43,471 nt of DNA from Actinomycetota bacterium (GTDB lineage: Bacteria; Actinomycetota; Actinomycetes; Nanopelagicales; Nanopelagicaceae): the NCBI GenBank assembly GCA_005787575.1, contig SYAN01000030.1, positions 1-43,471 on the forward strand. Direction: 5' to 3'. The notes under the pieces were generated by a model. It searched no databases. It was given only the letters and a program-made list of their open reading frames with translations, and had not been told where the DNA came from. Both the position numbers and the translations under genes were made by a program. This document shows positions 25,401 to 35,015 of this stretch, piece after piece; position 1 is the first letter of the stretch, and every line of letters begins with the position of its first letter.

Positions 25401-26012
25401 CATATCGCGGATGTGGGTTTTGATCTCTATATGAGGATGGTCGGTGAGACAGTCGAAGAGATGAAAGTCGCACTTGGGTCAAAGATGAGAAGTGAACCTA
25501 GCCATCGTGAGTGCAAAGTCGAGATTCCCGTCACTGCCCACCTTCCCGAGGATTATGTGACAGCAGATCGGCTTCGACTTGATATTTATCGCCGACTTGC
25601 GAATTCCACTCGGGATGAAGAGATTGATGAGATCTCAGTGGAACTGAGAGATCGGTTTGGTGAATTGCCCGTTCAGGCGATGCGATTACTACGAGTTGCT
25701 AGAGTTCGAAATCGAGTTCGCGAGCTTGGAATCTCAGAAGTGCTCTGGCAGACACACCATGTAAAACTCTCATCCATCACTATTGCTGAATCAAAAGAGC
25801 TGAGAATCAAGCGACTTTATCCCGGTTCAATCTATAAACCCCAGAGCCAGGTCCTTCTTGTGACGCATAACCTTGATGGGTGGCTTGCCACGATGAGTGC
25901 GCCACGGAGCGCATCGGCTAAGGTTGCCCTCGTTGATGCAGGTGATACTCAAGATCGCGAGTTAGTGATACTCGAGTGGCTTGAGAATCTCTTGGAGTCA
26001 TTCTCTCTATGA
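22464..26012 (+). CDS. mfd: transcription-repair coupling factor
   Basis: A 1182-residue Mfd that frees RNA polymerase stalled at DNA lesions and recruits UvrA. Domains in order: UvrB-like N-terminus (about 20-330), RNA polymerase-interacting domain (about 480-560, [18 protein letters not shown]), RecG-type helicase with Walker A [20 protein letters not shown] (about 640) and [24 protein letters not shown], helicase motif [15 protein letters not shown], and a C-terminal TRCF domain. I start at the ATG at 22464 ([14 protein letters not shown]); the TTG at 22452 is less likely. Confidence 0.96.
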   Translation: [1182 protein letters not shown]

Positions 26013-26035
26013 ACTTCTAGCTCTGAAGGGTCGCG

Positions 26036-26647
26036 ATGAAACTGAGATTGCGGATGTTAGCTGCTTCATCTGTAGCGCTTCTTCTCCTACTGACTGGGTG
26101 CGCGAAGATGGATGCGGCAGCAGTAGTCGGGGATTCAGAGATCACATTAGAAACGGTACAAAAGAGCATTACCGCAGTATTAGAAGAACGAAAACTCGTC
26201 GACACCAGTCAGATGGATCTGGCCAGTGGTGACTATCTCTCCAGAACCCAGGCTCAGTTCCATATCTCAGTGGTCTTACTTCAGGAGATCGCTGATGAAT
26301 ACGGGATCGAGATAACCAACTCTGATATTGAATTTGAGTATCAACGTGTGGTCCAGCAGGTGGGTGGCGAAGAAGGATTGCCTATGGCACTCGCGGGCGC
26401 ATCAATCGCCAAAGATGACTTTAGGACTTACATCAAGACTGCTCTCATCTATCAGAGTCTGGCCCAAGCACTTGTTGCGCAAGGTATCCCGCAGGAACAG
26501 GTTGGATCCGCACAACAGTCACTCATCGTTGCAAAAGCTGAGGAGTTAGGCGTTGTGCTCAATCCTCGATTTGGTCTCTGGGATAAAGAAAATGCCACTA
26601 TCCAGCCTGGTGGCGATAGCAATGGTGCAGTGCAGAACCAGGAGTGA
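26036..26647 (+). CDS. SurA N-domain-like lipoprotein
   Basis: A 203-residue secreted protein with a lipoprotein signal: basic start, hydrophobic core and lipobox LLTGC, putting lipidated Cys at residue 22. The mature part starts with AAVVGDSEITLETVQKSI and continues as a helical chaperone domain resembling the SurA/PrsA N-terminal domain; no parvulin isomerase domain follows. GAAGGG 8 bp before the ATG is the ribosome site. It lies between mfd and mazG, the usual place of this actinobacterial lipoprotein. A role in folding secreted proteins is inferred. Confidence 0.85.
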   Translation: MKLRLRMLAASSVALLLLLTGCAKMDAAAVVGDSEITLETVQKSITAVLEERKLVDTSQMDLASGDYLSRTQAQFHISVVLLQEIADEYGIEITNSDIEFEYQRVVQQVGGEEGLPMALAGASIAKDDFRTYIKTALIYQSLAQALVAQGIPQEQVGSAQQSLIVAKAEELGVVLNPRFGLWDKENATIQPGGDSNGAVQNQE

Positions 26648-26659
26648 TTAGCAGTTTCT

Positions 26660-27313
26660 ATGAGTGAAGATGTGAAAGCACTTGATCATCTTCGTGACGT
26701 GATGGACCGACTCCGCTCTCCAGGTGGTTGCCCGTGGGATGCTGAACAGAGTCATTCCTCTTTGCTCACCTATCTCTTGGAAGAGTCATATGAGTTCATC
26801 GATGCTGTCGAACGCGATGATAGGGACGCGATGGTTGAGGAATTAGGTGACCTCTTACTGCAGGTCTTCTTCCATGCTCGAATTGGCCAAGAGCGTAGCG
26901 ATCGAAAGTTCGATATAGATGAAGTTGCAAATCAAGTTGCAGCAAAGCTGATCTCGCGCCACCCGCATGTCTTTGGTGATCTCAAGGTGAATTCGTCTGG
27001 TGAGGTATTGGAAAATTGGGAACGGATCAAGAACGAGGAGAAGCAGCGAAGAGATATTTTTGACGGTGTTCCTCTTGGACAACCAGCGCTCTCACTTGCT
27101 GCAAAGGTAGTGCTTCGCGCCAAGAAGAATGGCCGTGAGATTCCGATGACTGTGAAGGATATGGACCCTGCCGAGCAGAATTTGGAAGTCGATGAGTATG
27201 GTGAGGCGCTCCTTCAACTTGTCTCGCTCGGAGTGGCCAAGGGTTTAGATCCAGAAGATGCACTTCGAAGTGCGACAAGACGTTATATGGATTCGGTGGA
27301 TCGAAGAATTTGA
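26660..27313 (+). CDS. mazG: nucleoside triphosphate pyrophosphohydrolase MazG
   Basis: A 217-residue all-alpha NTP pyrophosphatase that removes aberrant nucleotides. Motifs: LRSPGGCPWDAEQSHSSL, LLEESYEFIDAVE (EExxE metal ligands, about 36-45), MVEELGDLLLQVFFHARI (ExxD, about 58-62) and ISRHPHVFGD. A second, shorter MazG-like helical part follows. It starts 12 bp after the lipoprotein gene and belongs to the mfd-to-ppx group. Confidence 0.94.
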   Translation: MSEDVKALDHLRDVMDRLRSPGGCPWDAEQSHSSLLTYLLEESYEFIDAVERDDRDAMVEELGDLLLQVFFHARIGQERSDRKFDIDEVANQVAAKLISRHPHVFGDLKVNSSGEVLENWERIKNEEKQRRDIFDGVPLGQPALSLAAKVVLRAKKNGREIPMTVKDMDPAEQNLEVDEYGEALLQLVSLGVAKGLDPEDALRSATRRYMDSVDRRI

Positions 27314-27367
27314 ATTCCAACTGAAGTTAGAATCCTTTGAGATAAGATTCGCATCTTGCTTCTTTAG

Positions 27368-29071
<1,704 letters not shown>

Positions 29072-29079
<8 letters not shown>

Positions 29080-29578
29080 TGAAGTCTCGCCTTCAGATAT
29101 TGATGCTATTGCGAAGCAGTTAGGACGCGAGCCACGAGATGTGCATCGCATTGCACATCGTTGTCCTTGCGGTGATCCCGATGTCATCGAGACGCCTCCG
29201 CGACTTGAGGATGAAACGCCATTTCCTACGCTTTATTACGCCACTTGCCCCCGTCTTACCTCGGCGATCTCCACGCTCGAGGGAAGTGGTGTGATGGCAA
29301 CGATGTCAGAAGAATTGGAGCAGGATGCGAATCTCGCTGGCCTCTATCGCGCTGCACATGATGATTACATCGCAACGCGCGATGTGCTCGCCAGGCAACT
29401 TGATATCGATGTCCCTGAGATTGATGGGATTTCTGCTGGCGGAATGCCAGACCGCGTCAAGTGTCTACATGCGCTCATTGCACACTCACTTGCGGTAGGT
29501 GAAGGAGTCAATCCCTTGGGTGATCGCGCCCTTGCAGCGTTAGCACCTTGGTGGCAGAAGGGAAGTTGTCGTGGCTAG
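29072..29578 (+). CDS. DUF501 family protein
   Basis: A 168-residue protein with the typical DUF501 features: QLGREPRDVHRIAHRCPCGDPDVIETPPRL near the start (two Cys), FPTLYYATCPRLTSAISTLE, and GMPDRVKCLHALIAHSLAVG toward the end. The conserved Cys residues suggest metal binding, but no biochemical role is known. The GTG start overlaps the divIC stop by 8 bp and the stop overlaps ppx by 8 bp, so the three are co-translated. Confidence 0.9.
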
Positions 29579-30491
29579 AGTCGCCGCAATTGACTGCGGC
29601 ACCAACTCAATTCGATTGCTGATTGCTGATGTCCAAGCAGGATCCTTTCGAGAAATCTCGCGCGATATGGAGATTGTTCGCCTAGGAGAAGGGGTCGATC
29701 GCACCGGAATGTTCGATGAGCGTGCGGTTGAGCGAACTCTTGGCGCTCTCGATGGTTTCATTGATGAGATGCGACGTCGAGGGGTGGAGCGCATTCGATT
29801 CTGTGCCACCAGCGCCACACGAGATGCGTCCAATCGAGATATCTTCGTTGGTCCAGTTCGAGAGCGACTTGGTATTGAACCAGAAGTGATTCCGGGCGAG
29901 GAGGAAGCGGCGCTATCTTTTCTTGGCGCAACTAAAGAAATCGAAGTAGATCAGGGTCCATTTCTCGTCGTTGATATTGGTGGTGGTTCCACAGAGTTCG
30001 TTCTCGGAGGCGAGAAAGTTGAATCATCGATGAGCGTCAATATCGGCTGTGTCCGAATGGCTGAACGCCACTTACATTCCAATCCTCCGACGAGAGATTC
30101 CCTCGAGCAGGCGATCGCAGATATCGATGATGCAATCGCACGTGCTGGTGAGCAAGTAGATTTTCGATCCGCCAAGAAGTTGATCGCAGTGGCAGGGACC
30201 GCAACGACCGTCGCTGCTGCATCACTTGGCCTTGAAAGTTATGACCGATATGCGATTCATCTGGCCGAGATCCCTGCGCCAGAGGTTCATCGGGTGGCGC
30301 TCATGTTTCAGAGTATGGATAGAGCGGCGATTGCGGCGCTTGGTTATATGCACCCCGGCAGGGTCGATGTCATCACAGCGGGGGCGTTAATACTCTCTCG
30401 AATAATCCAAGCCACAGCTGCGTCTTCATTCATTGCTTCAGAGTCAGACATCTTGGATGGAATCGCACTCTCACTTGGTGGTGTTGATTAG
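29571..30491 (+). CDS. ppx: exopolyphosphatase / Ppx-GppA family
   Basis: A 306-residue ASKHA-fold phosphatase: AAIDCGTNSIRLLIADV (phosphate loop 1), RFCATSATRDASN, VIPGEEEAALSFLGA, FLVVDIGGGSTEFVLGG (loop 2) and VAGTATTVAAASLGL. It is the short form (one ASKHA module, no C-terminal HD domain), as in the actinobacterial Ppx1 type that hydrolyses short polyphosphate or pppGpp. Start is GTG within the end of the DUF501 gene. Confidence 0.93.
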   Translation: MARVAAIDCGTNSIRLLIADVQAGSFREISRDMEIVRLGEGVDRTGMFDERAVERTLGALDGFIDEMRRRGVERIRFCATSATRDASNRDIFVGPVRERLGIEPEVIPGEEEAALSFLGATKEIEVDQGPFLVVDIGGGSTEFVLGGEKVESSMSVNIGCVRMAERHLHSNPPTRDSLEQAIADIDDAIARAGEQVDFRSAKKLIAVAGTATTVAAASLGLESYDRYAIHLAEIPAPEVHRVALMFQSMDRAAIAALGYMHPGRVDVITAGALILSRIIQATAASSFIASESDILDGIALSLGGVD

Positions 30492-30495
30492 CACT

Positions 30496-31188
30496 GTGAA
30501 GAAACTCGCATTGCTTCAAAAAGAGATCGTTGAATGCAGACGCTGTCCTAGGTTGGTGAATTGGCGGGAAGAAGTAGCACGCGTTAAACGAAAGTCATAT
30601 ATAGATCAAGAGTATTGGGGAAAGCCAGTCCCGAGTTTTGGCGTGGATGAACCATCTATCTTGATTGTCGGATTGGCTCCAGGAGCACATGGGGCGAATA
30701 GAACGGGACGAATCTTCACTGGTGACAGTTCAGGAGATTGGCTCTATCGAGCATTGCATCGAGCAGGTCTTGCAAAATTCCCAACCAGCACTTCACGAGA
30801 GGATGGCCAAGAACTCTTCAAAACGAGAATCACCTGTGCGGTCCGATGCGCGCCGCCAGGTAATAAACCGAGCACTATGGAGCGGGATAACTGCAGTCAT
30901 TTTTTCGTGAAGGAAATGGAACTGGTGATGCCCAGCCTGAAAGTGGTAGTCGCCTTGGGAGGCTTTGCTTGGCAGGCAGTTACGCGCCAGTTGTTGGGAA
31001 TGGGCGAAAACTTGAAGCGAATTCCCAGGTTCGGGCACGGTGTCGAGTTGCAGTGGATTGGGAAAGACGGGAATAGTCGCCTTCTGGTTGGGAGTTACCA
31101 TCCCAGCCAACAGAACACCTTCACTGGCAAGCTGACTCAAGCGATGTTGGACCAGGTGATGAAACGGGCAGGTAGATTCTCCCGTTAA
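30496..31188 (+). CDS. family 5-type uracil-DNA glycosylase (Fe-S)
   Basis: A 230-residue glycosylase of the UDG superfamily. Four cluster-type Cys are seen: two in VECRRCPRLVNWREEVA, then CAVRCAPPGNKP and DNCSHFF. The active-site loop reads IVGLAPGAHGANRTGRIFTGDSSG, and the second motif is VGSYHPSQQNTFTGKLT (His-Pro-Ser). Type 5 (UDGb) enzymes remove uracil, hypoxanthine and other deaminated bases. I start at the GTG at 30496, 4 bp after ppx; an upstream frame start lies inside ppx. The stop codon directly abuts the following tRNA. Confidence 0.9.
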   Translation: MKKLALLQKEIVECRRCPRLVNWREEVARVKRKSYIDQEYWGKPVPSFGVDEPSILIVGLAPGAHGANRTGRIFTGDSSGDWLYRALHRAGLAKFPTSTSREDGQELFKTRITCAVRCAPPGNKPSTMERDNCSHFFVKEMELVMPSLKVVVALGGFAWQAVTRQLLGMGENLKRIPRFGHGVELQWIGKDGNSRLLVGSYHPSQQNTFTGKLTQAMLDQVMKRAGRFSR

Positions 31189-31261
31189 GCCCCTGTAGCC
31201 CAACGGCAGAGGCAGACGACTTAAAATCGTCCAAGTGTGGGTTCGACCCCCACCGGGGGCA
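31189..31261 (+). tRNA. class I-shaped tRNA with anticodon UAA (tRNA-Leu by anticodon)
   Basis: A 73-nt cloverleaf: acceptor GCCCCTG/CGGGGGC, T8-A9, D-arm with GG in the loop, anticodon stem GACGA/TCGTC with loop CTTAAAA (anticodon TAA), variable region CAAGT of only 5 nt, T-arm GTGGG/CCCAC with loop TTCGACC, discriminator A, no CCA. A UAA anticodon and A73 fit leucine, but bacterial tRNA-Leu normally has a long variable arm (class II). The gene starts on the base after the UDG stop codon, so it may be cut from that transcript. Confidence 0.85.
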
Positions 31262-31348
31262 CGTTGAATAAGAAGGTTGAATAAGAAGATAGAGAAGACA
31301 GTCAAGACCAAGCATCGCGAAGTCGATGAGATTCAAGGAGATCACGAG

Positions 31349-32128
31349 ATGGAAAGTTCAAATCCAGTATTCAAACGGGGTTATGCCGCGATGGATGTCC
31401 GTGAACTTGATCGAACTGAGGAAGTAAGGAATCTCGAAGAGCAGTTCGCGGCTCCTTCCGCTTCTTCGATTCGCACTGGTCGAATCACGATGGAAGATGT
31501 CGTAGCAAGAACCGGAATGCTCTTTGGAATCTTGGTAGTCACCGGGGCCTTGGCTTGGTATCTCAATCTAGGTTTTGGTGCGCTTCTTCTCGGTTTTGGA
31601 GTGGGTTTTGTCCTCTCATTGGTTATAAGTTTCAGTAAGACAGTTCGTCCAGCGCTTGTGATGGTTTATGCAGCGATGCAAGGACTTGCACTCGGTGTGA
31701 TCAGCAATGTCTACGAGTCCATCTATCCAGGAATCGTCAGCCAGGCAGTGATCGGCACGCTCGCAGCCTTTGTTGGTGCGCTCTATGCATATCGCAGTGG
31801 AAAGGTGCGAGTCACTCCTCGCTTCACGCGAATACTTGTTACTGCATTGATCGGCTATCTTGTACTTGGAGTCGTCAACTTAATCGCAGTGCTCGTCTTC
31901 AATGCCTCAAGCATCTATTCGCAGGGTCTTTTGAGTGTTGGTATCTCTGCACTCGGTGTCGCTCTAGCCTCCTTCTTCTTGATTTTGGATTTCGATCAAG
32001 CGTCGAAGATGGTCGCAGCTGGTGTCCCTGAGGTTGAGTCGTGGCGTGCCGGGTTTGGCCTGATGGTCACAATCGTCTGGCTCTATCTCGAAGTCCTTCG
32101 CCTAATCTCAATCCTTCGTCGCGACTAA
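31349..32128 (+). CDS. Bax inhibitor-1/YccA-family membrane protein
   Basis: A 259-residue protein opening with MESSNPVFKRGY, typical of the actinobacterial YccA group, then a hydrophilic stretch (to about 65) and seven predicted membrane helices (about 66-255), ending near a di-Asp-like charged terminus. Family members may conduct calcium/protons; function in Actinobacteria is unknown. The start at 31349 has a strong AAGGAG 8 bp upstream; the frame's earlier ATG at 31277 lacks one. Its stop overlaps the stop of the convergent MFS gene by 4 bp. Confidence 0.9.
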   Translation: MESSNPVFKRGYAAMDVRELDRTEEVRNLEEQFAAPSASSIRTGRITMEDVVARTGMLFGILVVTGALAWYLNLGFGALLLGFGVGFVLSLVISFSKTVRPALVMVYAAMQGLALGVISNVYESIYPGIVSQAVIGTLAAFVGALYAYRSGKVRVTPRFTRILVTALIGYLVLGVVNLIAVLVFNASSIYSQGLLSVGISALGVALASFFLILDFDQASKMVAAGVPEVESWRAGFGLMVTIVWLYLEVLRLISILRRD

Positions 32129-33354
32129 TCCTCGCGAACTGGAAGAGGGCGTGAATCGTCTTCTTGTGCGGGCACTCCTTTAGGCAAAGTGAGGATGGCG
32201 CTTGCGCTCACAAGGAAGAGAATGAGCGTTGCTAGGAATGCGGCCTGGAATGAGGCCTGGTCTTTGATGATCCCAAGAAGTATTGGCCCAATCATCATCC
32301 CGGCATCTCCTGCCATTTGATAGAAAGCGATAACCCGTCCACCGCGCCCTTTGACGCTATCGCCGACGAGGGCAGCAGGTGCGCTACCAAAGAAGGCGCC
32401 GCCGAATCCGAGAATCACCATTGCCACAATGTAGAGAAGTGGATCAAAGGCGATAGTGAGAACGAATAGCCCGGCGATGACAAAGAAAGCGCCAACAAGT
32501 AGCGCGTAGCGCCTTCCTTTGAGATCGGTGAGCCTTCCTGCTCTCAGGAGAATCAAGCCATTTGCAATTCCAGCAAGGGTGAAACCCAATCCCACCACTG
32601 TTGTGCTCCCACCAAGTTCTTCTGTGACGAAGAGCGGAACAAGTGAGGAGCGAAGGCCAAATAAGACCCAACTGCCGATGAATGTGAGAAGGAGTGCGAT
32701 TCGATACGAGGGAATCCGCATCGCTTCACGTATCCGCATCGCAACCCCATCACCTTCAGGTTTTGTGCTCTCATGACCGAGCTTCTCGGCGGTGAGCCTT
32801 GTGAGTGCGGTGAGTGCTGCGAGGATCAAAGTGATCGTATAGATAAAGAAGGGTGCACGAAGTGAGATATTCATCAAGATCCCGCCGAAGGCTGGTCCCG
32901 TTATCCCACCAAAAAGAAATCCACCGTTGAAAAGGGATTGAGCTCTACCACGGTGCGCATCGTCAACAGATCGAAGAAGTAATGATCCCGCAGCGACTGA
33001 GAACATGGAAGAACCAAGTCCACCAGCAGTCCTGAAGATCAGTAGCTGTTCGTAGTTTTGTGCGAGAGCTGTGAAGAAAGTGAAGAAAGCGACCATCAAA
33101 AGGCCAGTACCAAGCACGAGTCGCTCGCCATATCTCTCCACTAACTTTCCGGCAAATAGACCAGAGACAAGTCGCGCAACAGCGAATGCGCCGATCACTA
33201 CCCCGATTGCGGTCGCGCTCACTCCGAATGAGGAAGCGAAAATCGGAATCGCGGGAATGATCAGGCCAAAACCCACTGCCACAAAGAAAGCGACAGCTGT
33301 GAGGGCAGCAACGGCTGGTGGAAAATCCCTAAATGGTGAGCGTAGTTCTTTCAC
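32125..33354 (-). CDS. MFS transporter (drug-efflux type)
   Basis: A 409-residue, 12-helix major facilitator. The N-half shows AVGFGLIIPAIPIFASSFGVS, the motif A-like GKLVERYGERLVLGTG and FRTAGGLGSSMFSVAAG; a central cytoplasmic loop (about 195-215) and the second half with GRLTDLKGRRYALLVG follow. It lies 3 bp after the DHA2 transporter on the same strand and opens with GTG, so the two are co-expressed. The substrate is unknown; neighbours suggest multidrug or metabolite export. Confidence 0.88.
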   Translation of the reverse strand: MKELRSPFRDFPPAVAALTAVAFFVAVGFGLIIPAIPIFASSFGVSATAIGVVIGAFAVARLVSGLFAGKLVERYGERLVLGTGLLMVAFFTFFTALAQNYEQLLIFRTAGGLGSSMFSVAAGSLLLRSVDDAHRGRAQSLFNGGFLFGGITGPAFGGILMNISLRAPFFIYTITLILAALTALTRLTAEKLGHESTKPEGDGVAMRIREAMRIPSYRIALLLTFIGSWVLFGLRSSLVPLFVTEELGGSTTVVGLGFTLAGIANGLILLRAGRLTDLKGRRYALLVGAFFVIAGLFVLTIAFDPLLYIVAMVILGFGGAFFGSAPAALVGDSVKGRGGRVIAFYQMAGDAGMMIGPILLGIIKDQASFQAAFLATLILFLVSASAILTLPKGVPAQEDDSRPLPVRED

Positions 33355-33357
33355 TTT

Positions 33358-34929
33358 CTAGCCAGCGGCCTCACTCGAACCAGAGCCGATCGTTTCTCTA
33401 AGCGGCCGCTCTCGAAGTCTTGTAGTCAGAATAAATCCAACAGCGATTATTGGTAGAGCTATCCAGAAAACGTCTGAGAAGGCCGAGTCAAAACTATTGA
33501 AGATGACTTCTTGAATGGAAGGTGGAAGGGTATTGATCAATGCAGTGTTCTGAGTTACTCCTGCGATTGCATCGGGAGAAGTGCCGGCAGGAAGTGATGC
33601 TTTGGCATTTGAAATGAAATTATTTGTAAGGATGGTGCCAAAGATCGCCGTGCCAAAAGATGCACCAAGACTTCTAAAGAAAGTGTTGGAACTAGTCGCG
33701 ATTCCCATATCCTTATAATCAACATCATTCTGTAGCGCAATCACTACAGTCTGCATTGATAGGCCAACGCCCATTCCCATCAACATTGCGTAGATTGCTA
33801 GCTGCCAATAGGGCATATCTTTATTTATAGTCGTGAAGAGCAACATCGCGCCCATCATCACGACCATGCCAGCTACTGGAAAGCGCTTGTACTTGCCACT
33901 GGAAGATATCAATCGTCCGCTGGTAATTGCCATCGCCACGATGCCAAGCATCATTGGAATAAGTCGGATTCCAGCTTCACTCGGTGTGTAGAGCAGGTTC
34001 ACTTGCATGTAGAGCGGGAGCAAGACAATTGCACCAAACATCCCAGCACCTGTGATGAATGCAATCATGGAAGTGAGAGAAAAAGTGTGATTCGAGAAAA
34101 GTCGAAGCGGCAAGAGTGGATCCGGCGCGCGACCTTCACGCCAAATGAATAGCACTGCGAAGAGCAATGCCCCAGCGAAGTAGGCAAGTGTGATCGGATC
34201 GAGCCAGCCATCGGCAGGTCCGGTCACCGAGGTAGCAAGAAGCAAAGAGGTCACCGCGACCACCATGAGGAGTGCGCCGAGATAGTCAATCGATTTCTTT
34301 GCATGGGTCTTAGGAATGTGAAGCACCATGGTGGTCACAATGAGTGCGATGATCCCGAAAGGAACATTGATGTAGAAGATCCAACGCCAACCAGTGACAC
34401 CGAAGATCTCATTTTGTTCCGCAAAGAACCCGCCTAAGAGCGGGCCAGCAACAGATGAGAGACCCCAGACTGCGCCAAAGAGCCCTTGGTATTTGCCACG
34501 ATTTCTCGGAGAGACGATATCCCCGATGATGATGAAGGAGAGTGCGAAGAGTCCACCAGCTCCAATTCCTTGTATCGCACGGAAAGCAATCAACTGCGTC
34601 ATATCCGTTGCCACACCTGCGAGGAAGGACCCAATCAAAAATGTGACAATGGCGAAGATGTAAACCGGACGGCGACCGTAGATATCCGAGATTTTTCCGT
34701 AGAGCGGGGTAACCGCAGTTGAGGTCAAGAGATACGCGGTGACGACCCAGGTGTAATGGTTGAGCCCGTTGAACTCCTCCACAATCGATTTGAGCGCAGT
34801 GGAGACCACAGTCTGGTCTAGGGCAGCTAGGAGGATGCCAGTCATCAAACCTGCCATAATGGTCAAAATCTCTTTATGTGAATGTTCTCTTACTTGGTGC
34901 GCCTGGAAATTCTCATGCGATTCGCTCAT
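33358..34929 (-). CDS. DHA2-family MFS multidrug exporter (EmrB/QacA type)
   Basis: A 523-residue, 14-helix antiporter. Typical motifs: MTGILLAALDQTVVSTALKSI (DHA2 motif D1), YGKISDIYGRRPVYIFAI (motif A), FRAIQGIGAGGLFALSFIIIGDI (motif B), GPLLGGFFAE (motif C), WRWIFYINVPFGIIAL. It is expected to expel hydrophobic cations or dyes with protons. It is divergent from the DrrAB-type ABC exporter 86 bp away and precedes another MFS gene. Confidence 0.92.
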   Translation of the reverse strand: MSESHENFQAHQVREHSHKEILTIMAGLMTGILLAALDQTVVSTALKSIVEEFNGLNHYTWVVTAYLLTSTAVTPLYGKISDIYGRRPVYIFAIVTFLIGSFLAGVATDMTQLIAFRAIQGIGAGGLFALSFIIIGDIVSPRNRGKYQGLFGAVWGLSSVAGPLLGGFFAEQNEIFGVTGWRWIFYINVPFGIIALIVTTMVLHIPKTHAKKSIDYLGALLMVVAVTSLLLATSVTGPADGWLDPITLAYFAGALLFAVLFIWREGRAPDPLLPLRLFSNHTFSLTSMIAFITGAGMFGAIVLLPLYMQVNLLYTPSEAGIRLIPMMLGIVAMAITSGRLISSSGKYKRFPVAGMVVMMGAMLLFTTINKDMPYWQLAIYAMLMGMGVGLSMQTVVIALQNDVDYKDMGIATSSNTFFRSLGASFGTAIFGTILTNNFISNAKASLPAGTSPDAIAGVTQNTALINTLPPSIQEVIFNSFDSAFSDVFWIALPIIAVGFILTTRLRERPLRETIGSGSSEAAG

Positions 34930-34996
34930 TTTTGGTTAAAAGACCTTTCAGATAGGGTGCGATTCTACTCCCGATCATTTGCTAGCAATTGAAGGA

Positions 34997-35013
34997 TTGA
35001 GGTTTCAACTCAA
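34997..35013. promoter_or_regulatory. inverted repeat before the DrrA-like gene
   Basis: TTGAG (34997-35001) and CTCAA (35009-35013) form an inverted repeat, with a second TTGAA/TTCAA pair nested around it. It ends 2 bp before the GTG at 35016, where a repressor of the efflux cluster could bind. No regulator gene is adjacent. Confidence 0.25.
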
Positions 35014-35015
35014 CT

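Noticed and set aside
27344-27357. AAGAT/ATCTT hairpin before eno
   Set aside because: Only five weak pairs with a 4-nt loop and no other support; too likely by chance to be called a terminator.
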